Source of the DNA: an uncultured Synergistales bacterium
Lineage (GTDB): Bacteria; Synergistota; Synergistia; Synergistales; Aminobacteriaceae
Assembly: GCA_905236605.1 (NCBI GenBank)
Contig: CAJORD010000078.1
Span: forward strand, 1-9,310
Reading direction: 5' to 3'
Length of the DNA: 9,310 bases
Below are positions 6,562 through 9,310 of the stretch, piece by piece; position 1 is the first letter of the stretch, and the number at the start of each line of letters is the position of its first letter. The notes under the pieces are model-generated. The model was not told the DNA's origin and did no database searches. It saw only the letters and a list, made by a program, of their open reading frames with translations. The position numbers were made by a program, and so were the translations under genes.

Positions 6562-6975
6562 TTGAACAGAGAAAATAAAAGGAAGCTGTTTGATAAAGGC
6601 TATTACAAAACTCACGCCTGCAATGACGGCTTCACATGCAAAGTTTGCGGTTGGAAAGTTAATCCTCCGCTCTATGGTGAGCGACATAGAAACCATTGCA
6701 ATAACTGTCTTGCTAGTCTTCATCTTGATAACGAGCCGGGCGACAGAGAAGCAAACTGCGGAGGAATTATGGAACCTATAGGAATATGGGTAAAAAAGAA
6801 TGGCGAGTGGGCAATTATTCATCGTTGCAAAACGTGTGGACATCTAAGTTCCAATCATATTGCACCCGATGATAATCCAATTAAACTAATGTCCATTGCC
6901 ATGCACCCTATAGCTTGTCCGCCATTTCCAGTTGAACGTATTGAGGAAATGATGGACGCTATGAACGAGGTTTAA
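6562..6975 (+). CDS. RNHCP domain-containing zinc-binding protein
   Basis: The 137-residue product contains the RNHCP-family core 'RHRNHCNNCLASLHLDNEPG' (41-60) continuing into DRE, with zinc-ribbon-like cysteine pairs before and after it: C26-x-x-C29, C46-x-x-C49 and C89-x-x-C92, plus C20, C66 and C119. The second half has HRCKTCGHLSSNHIAPDDN (87-105). The family is small, cytoplasmic and of unknown function; the cysteine pattern supports zinc binding and possible nucleic-acid contact, but no activity can be read from it. The start is TTG, eight bases after TAGGAGG (6547-6553); an in-frame TAG at 6547-6549 excludes an earlier start under the standard code. It lies 121 bases after alaS, behind the candidate leader peptide and attenuator, and 57 bases before the DUF262 gene. 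No transmembrane segment or signal peptide is present. Confidence 0.88.
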   Translation: MNRENKRKLFDKGYYKTHACNDGFTCKVCGWKVNPPLYGERHRNHCNNCLASLHLDNEPGDREANCGGIMEPIGIWVKKNGEWAIIHRCKTCGHLSSNHIAPDDNPIKLMSIAMHPIACPPFPVERIEEMMDAMNEV

Positions 6976-6980
6976 CAGTG

Positions 6981-7010
6981 TGTTTTCCCGTCTTAGCGGG
7001 CGGGAAAATG
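6981..7010 (+). terminator. Hairpin between the RNHCP and DUF262 genes
   Basis: TTTTCCCG (6983-6990) pairs perfectly with CGGGAAAA (7001-7008) around a ten-base loop, and two G-U pairs extend it outward to 6981 and 7010. An alternative short CCCG/CGGG stem (6987-6990 with 6997-7000) competes. Only TGTTT follows, so a strong intrinsic terminator is doubtful. It may attenuate or separate expression of the DUF262 gene, or protect the upstream mRNA end. Confidence 0.45.
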
Positions 7011-7032
7011 TTTCTCAAAAAGGAGTGTTAAA

Positions 7033-8775
7033 GTGTCAGAACTAAGAATTAACCAAACGACAATCGAACAGCTTTTAGGCGATCGAAATGCTGATTTTCT
7101 TATACCTGATTATCAAAGGCCTTACGCTTGGGGAGAGAAAGAATGTCAAATTTTGTGGGATGATCTTTTTACTTTTGCCTTTCCTGATGGCGATAGCAAC
7201 AAGTTTGACGCTAAAAAGGAAACGTATTTTCTTGGTCCCATTGTTACAATTTCGCAAGAAGATAAACCGCGAGAAATTATTGATGGTCAACAGAGAATGA
7301 CGACTTTAATGTTGTTGCTTAGAGCATTTTATACAAAATACACCCCAATGCACGATACAGAAATTACAAGGCTTATCTATGATATAGAGCTTTGTATATG
7401 GAAAACAGACGAATTCAAAAATGTTGATATAAATTCTTGCAAACTCGATACTGAAGTAGCGACGGACGAGGCAAAACAGGAATTTAAGGACATTTTAAGA
7501 ACTGGCGTAATTTCAGACAAACAGCAAAGTAATTATGCCAATAATTATAGATTTTTCTTAAAGAAAATCGAAGCATTTATCAGTGTTTATCCGCTCAATG
7601 TTGTACTCTTCCCTAGAAGGATTATGCAAAATTGTATTTTATTACCAATTGAAGCTAATTCTCAAGATATGGCAATGAGAATTTTCTCAACACTCAACGA
7701 CAGAGGTAAACCCCTTGCAGATGCTGATATTTTCAAAGCACAACTCTATAAATACTACGATGCAAATGGCACAAAAGATAATTTTATTAAAAGTTGGAAA
7801 GAACTTGAAGAATTGTGCGCAGAGATATATCACCCTATTATAGGCACACCAATGGACGAGGCATTCACGCGCTATATGTATTACGAACGTGCGAAACAGG
7901 GTAATAAAAATTCAACAATTGAATCATTACGAAAATTTTATGAAAAAGATTCGTATGCTCTGCTCAAAAAAGATGAAACTTTTGCAAACATCTTTGACCT
8001 TGCAAAATTCTGGAAATCTGTAGCAATACAAGATAAGCAGAGATTTTCGGAGCCAATTCTCAAACGTCTTTTCGTTTTGAATTACGCCCCTAACGGAATG
8101 TGGATTTATATAACGTCGGTGTTTTATATTGTAAATCGCGATGAAAACGGAATTCTTGATGATGAAAAATTCTTTGACTTTCTGAATAAAATTACAGCTT
8201 TCATTTTTGCATATTCGTTTACTAACCCCGGTGTCAATGCTTTAAGAACACCGATATATGCTGCAATGATAGATATTGTCAAGGGCGAAAAACTTGATTT
8301 TCAAGCATACAAATTTGACATTCAGCAACTTACAAACGCCATTAATAATTATGTGTTTGGAAATATGCGCCCAATTACAAAGTCAATGCTTGCATGGTGG
8401 GCTTTCAACGATGAAGAACAAAAATTGCTTGATTTAAGCAAATCTTTTCAAATTGAGCACATATATGCAAAAAAACGTTACGAAATCGAAAACGGTCTTT
8501 CAAACGCTCGTAACATTGAATTACTTGGTAATAAAGTACTTTTAGAAGATGGTATTAATATTCGCGCTGCTGATTATCGCTTCATTGATAAAATCAAGTA
8601 TTATAAAGGCTTTACAAATACACGCGGTCAGTTAATAGGCAAAACGTCTATAAATGAACTTCTTAATATGGCAAACTCGCTTACTGACTTCACTGAGAGC
8701 GAAATAGTTCAACGCAACGCCTTAATAATACAAAAATTCATTGATTATCTAAAGAAAAATGACCTCATTAAATAA
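7033..8775 (+). CDS. DUF262 and DUF1524 domain protein (GmrSD-like predicted nuclease)
   Basis: The 580-residue protein joins two domains seen together in GmrSD-type IV restriction enzymes and related defence proteins. The N-terminal DUF262 (ParB/sulfiredoxin-like NTP-binding) domain shows IPDYQRPYAW (24-33), YFLGPIV (65-71) and the hallmark DGQQRMTTL (84-92). FSTLNDRGKPLADADIFKAQ (218-237) is also typical. The C-terminal DUF1524 region, an HNH/His-Me finger-like nuclease, has FQIEHIYAKKR (472-482), NIELLGNKVLL (494-504) and FIDKIKYY (517-524), so the predicted catalytic His is about 476, with conserved Asn and Lys residues after it. GmrSD enzymes cut modified phage DNA, but many DUF262 proteins are uncharacterised, so the target is unknown. 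GTG start seven bases after AAAAAGGAG (7017-7025). The gene is visibly A+T richer than its neighbours and its end overlaps ruvX by 17 bases. All motifs look intact. Confidence 0.9.
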   Translation: MSELRINQTTIEQLLGDRNADFLIPDYQRPYAWGEKECQILWDDLFTFAFPDGDSNKFDAKKETYFLGPIVTISQEDKPREIIDGQQRMTTLMLLLRAFYTKYTPMHDTEITRLIYDIELCIWKTDEFKNVDINSCKLDTEVATDEAKQEFKDILRTGVISDKQQSNYANNYRFFLKKIEAFISVYPLNVVLFPRRIMQNCILLPIEANSQDMAMRIFSTLNDRGKPLADADIFKAQLYKYYDANGTKDNFIKSWKELEELCAEIYHPIIGTPMDEAFTRYMYYERAKQGNKNSTIESLRKFYEKDSYALLKKDETFANIFDLAKFWKSVAIQDKQRFSEPILKRLFVLNYAPNGMWIYITSVFYIVNRDENGILDDEKFFDFLNKITAFIFAYSFTNPGVNALRTPIYAAMIDIVKGEKLDFQAYKFDIQQLTNAINNYVFGNMRPITKSMLAWWAFNDEEQKLLDLSKSFQIEHIYAKKRYEIENGLSNARNIELLGNKVLLEDGINIRAADYRFIDKIKYYKGFTNTRGQLIGKTSINELLNMANSLTDFTESEIVQRNALIIQKFIDYLKKNDLIK

Positions 8776-9196
8776 TGGCCGTGTGTTGGCTCTCGATATA
8801 GGCACCGTCAGAATTGGCGCGGCGATCTCTGACCCTAATAGAATAATTGCGCAGGGCTTAGGAGTATGGAACGCTGAAACTTGGCTTAATGATTTAGATG
8901 ACTGTATAAAAAAATTCGATCCGTCATTGATCGTCGTGGGATTGCCATTGCGAACTGACGGGAAAAATAGTGCAACGACTGAAAAAATTTTGAACATCTT
9001 TGAAGAACTTAAAACTAAATATCCGCAAAAAAATTTTGTAACTCATGACGAAAGATTTACAACAGTCATTGCTCAAAGAACTTTGTTGGAGGCTGATATT
9101 TCAAGAAAAAAACGTAAAAAATCTGTTGATAAAATTGCAGCAGTTTTAATTTTACAAAATTATTTGGAGGGATTACACAATCATGACCAACTTTAA
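8759..9196 (+). CDS. ruvX: RuvX/YqgF family Holliday junction resolvase-like nuclease
   Basis: The 145-residue product has the full RNase H-like YqgF fold: LALDIGTVRIGAAISD (10-25) with the first catalytic Asp at 13, VVGLPL (59-64), DERFTT (97-102) with Glu98, and KKSVDKIAAVLILQNYL (120-136) with the last acidic residue Asp124. Members act in processing the 5' end of 16S pre-rRNA and as putative resolvases; the gene is nearly universal and often essential. It begins inside the 3' end of the DUF262 gene (17-base overlap) and has no good Shine-Dalgarno (only AAAGAAAA upstream), which suggests translation coupled to that gene. An internal GTG at 8783 would be a shorter alternative but leaves only four residues before the catalytic Asp. 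In many bacteria ruvX follows alaS closely; here two accessory genes lie between them. Confidence 0.93.
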   Translation: MTSLNNGRVLALDIGTVRIGAAISDPNRIIAQGLGVWNAETWLNDLDDCIKKFDPSLIVVGLPLRTDGKNSATTEKILNIFEELKTKYPQKNFVTHDERFTTVIAQRTLLEADISRKKRKKSVDKIAAVLILQNYLEGLHNHDQL

Positions 9197-9310
9197 TGGC
9201 CTGTCTCAAAGTCAGGTAGAAGAAAGCCGTTCTAAATACGGCACTAACGCGCTCACGGAACTTCCACGCGAGAAACTAATCCAAAAATTTCTCAACAATC
9301 TAAGCGACCC
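9183..9310 (+). CDS. P-type cation-transporting ATPase, N-terminal start only
   Basis: The frame opens with ATG at 9183 after GGAGG (9166-9170), 12 bases away, and is open to the window edge, giving 43 residues. These begin MTNFNGLSQSQVEESRSKYG and continue TNALTELPREKLIQKFLNNLSDP. The pattern GLS-x-x-x-V-x-x-SR-x-KYG-x-N-x-LT followed by a helix ending in DP is the cation-ATPase N-terminal domain of type II P-type pumps, most often calcium pumps. The ion cannot be told from this fragment; the DKTG phosphorylation site lies beyond the edge. It overlaps the end of ruvX by 14 bases, so it belongs to the same transcript. Confidence 0.8.
   Translation, partial: MTNFNGLSQSQVEESRSKYGTNALTELPREKLIQKFLNNLSD

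Noticed and set aside
6477..6578. An open frame before the RNHCP gene reading ...RSGAGKTLSVPPKEYK... with a P-loop-like GAGKT
   Set aside because: It has no start codon after its upstream TAA, is only about 33 codons, and its end just translates the Shine-Dalgarno and first codons of the RNHCP gene in another frame. I take it as chance.

Overview
The window reads as bacterial chromosome of moderate G+C content, with Shine-Dalgarno-led genes, several GTG/TTG starts and a strong preference for TAA stops. The alanyl-tRNA synthetase sequence (the 'FTIAGMVPLKPYYLG' N-terminal region and the extra Cys cluster before 'IWNLVFTQF') and the alaS...ruvX neighbourhood look most like Synergistota or a related Bacillota-type lineage. 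This is an inference from remembered family features, not from a search.

Layout. At the left edge a DUF488-family gene runs off the window on the minus strand (304 to 1). It is divergent from a secreted, very long coiled-coil protein with a C-terminal TPR-like region (408-1730). A 95-bp gap with TAGGAGTTA repeats folded into a hairpin follows. Then comes a tightly packed plus-strand series: dnaJ (1826-2965, TTG start), a stomatin/slipin SPFH membrane protein (2995-3792), alaS (3795-6440), a 121-bp leader region with a possible 11-codon leader peptide, an RNHCP zinc-binding protein (6562-6975, TTG start), a DUF262/DUF1524 GmrSD-like predicted nuclease (7033-8775, GTG start), ruvX/yqgF (8759-9196) and the start of a P-type cation ATPase (9183 to the right edge). 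From dnaJ onward spacing is short or overlapping, so most of this may be one transcript, with possible internal control at 6441-6561 and 6976-7032.

How the parts fit. DnaJ, AlaRS, RuvX and probably the slipin are housekeeping functions: protein folding, translation, recombination or rRNA processing, and membrane organisation. The RNHCP and DUF262/DUF1524 genes are accessory. They sit between alaS and ruvX, which are often close neighbours in other bacteria, and the DUF262 gene is visibly more A+T rich. They may be a small acquired, possibly defence-related, insertion in a core cluster.

Most striking points. (1) The alaS frame is interrupted at codon 18 by an in-frame TAG (3846-3848), although the rest of the gene is intact; only reading through it gives a normal-length AlaRS with its complete N-terminus. 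The cause could be a sequence error, a nonsense mutation or UAG decoding. (2) The gap before the RNHCP gene contains an SD-led mini-ORF and one ACCTCC element that could pair either with an upstream GGAGGT at the mini-ORF stop or with the GGAGGT Shine-Dalgarno of the RNHCP gene, the layout expected of a translational attenuator. (3) The coiled-coil protein has Arg-Glu pairs locked to one heptad phase over more than 110 residues. I saw no tRNA, rRNA, CRISPR array, insertion sequence or transposase.
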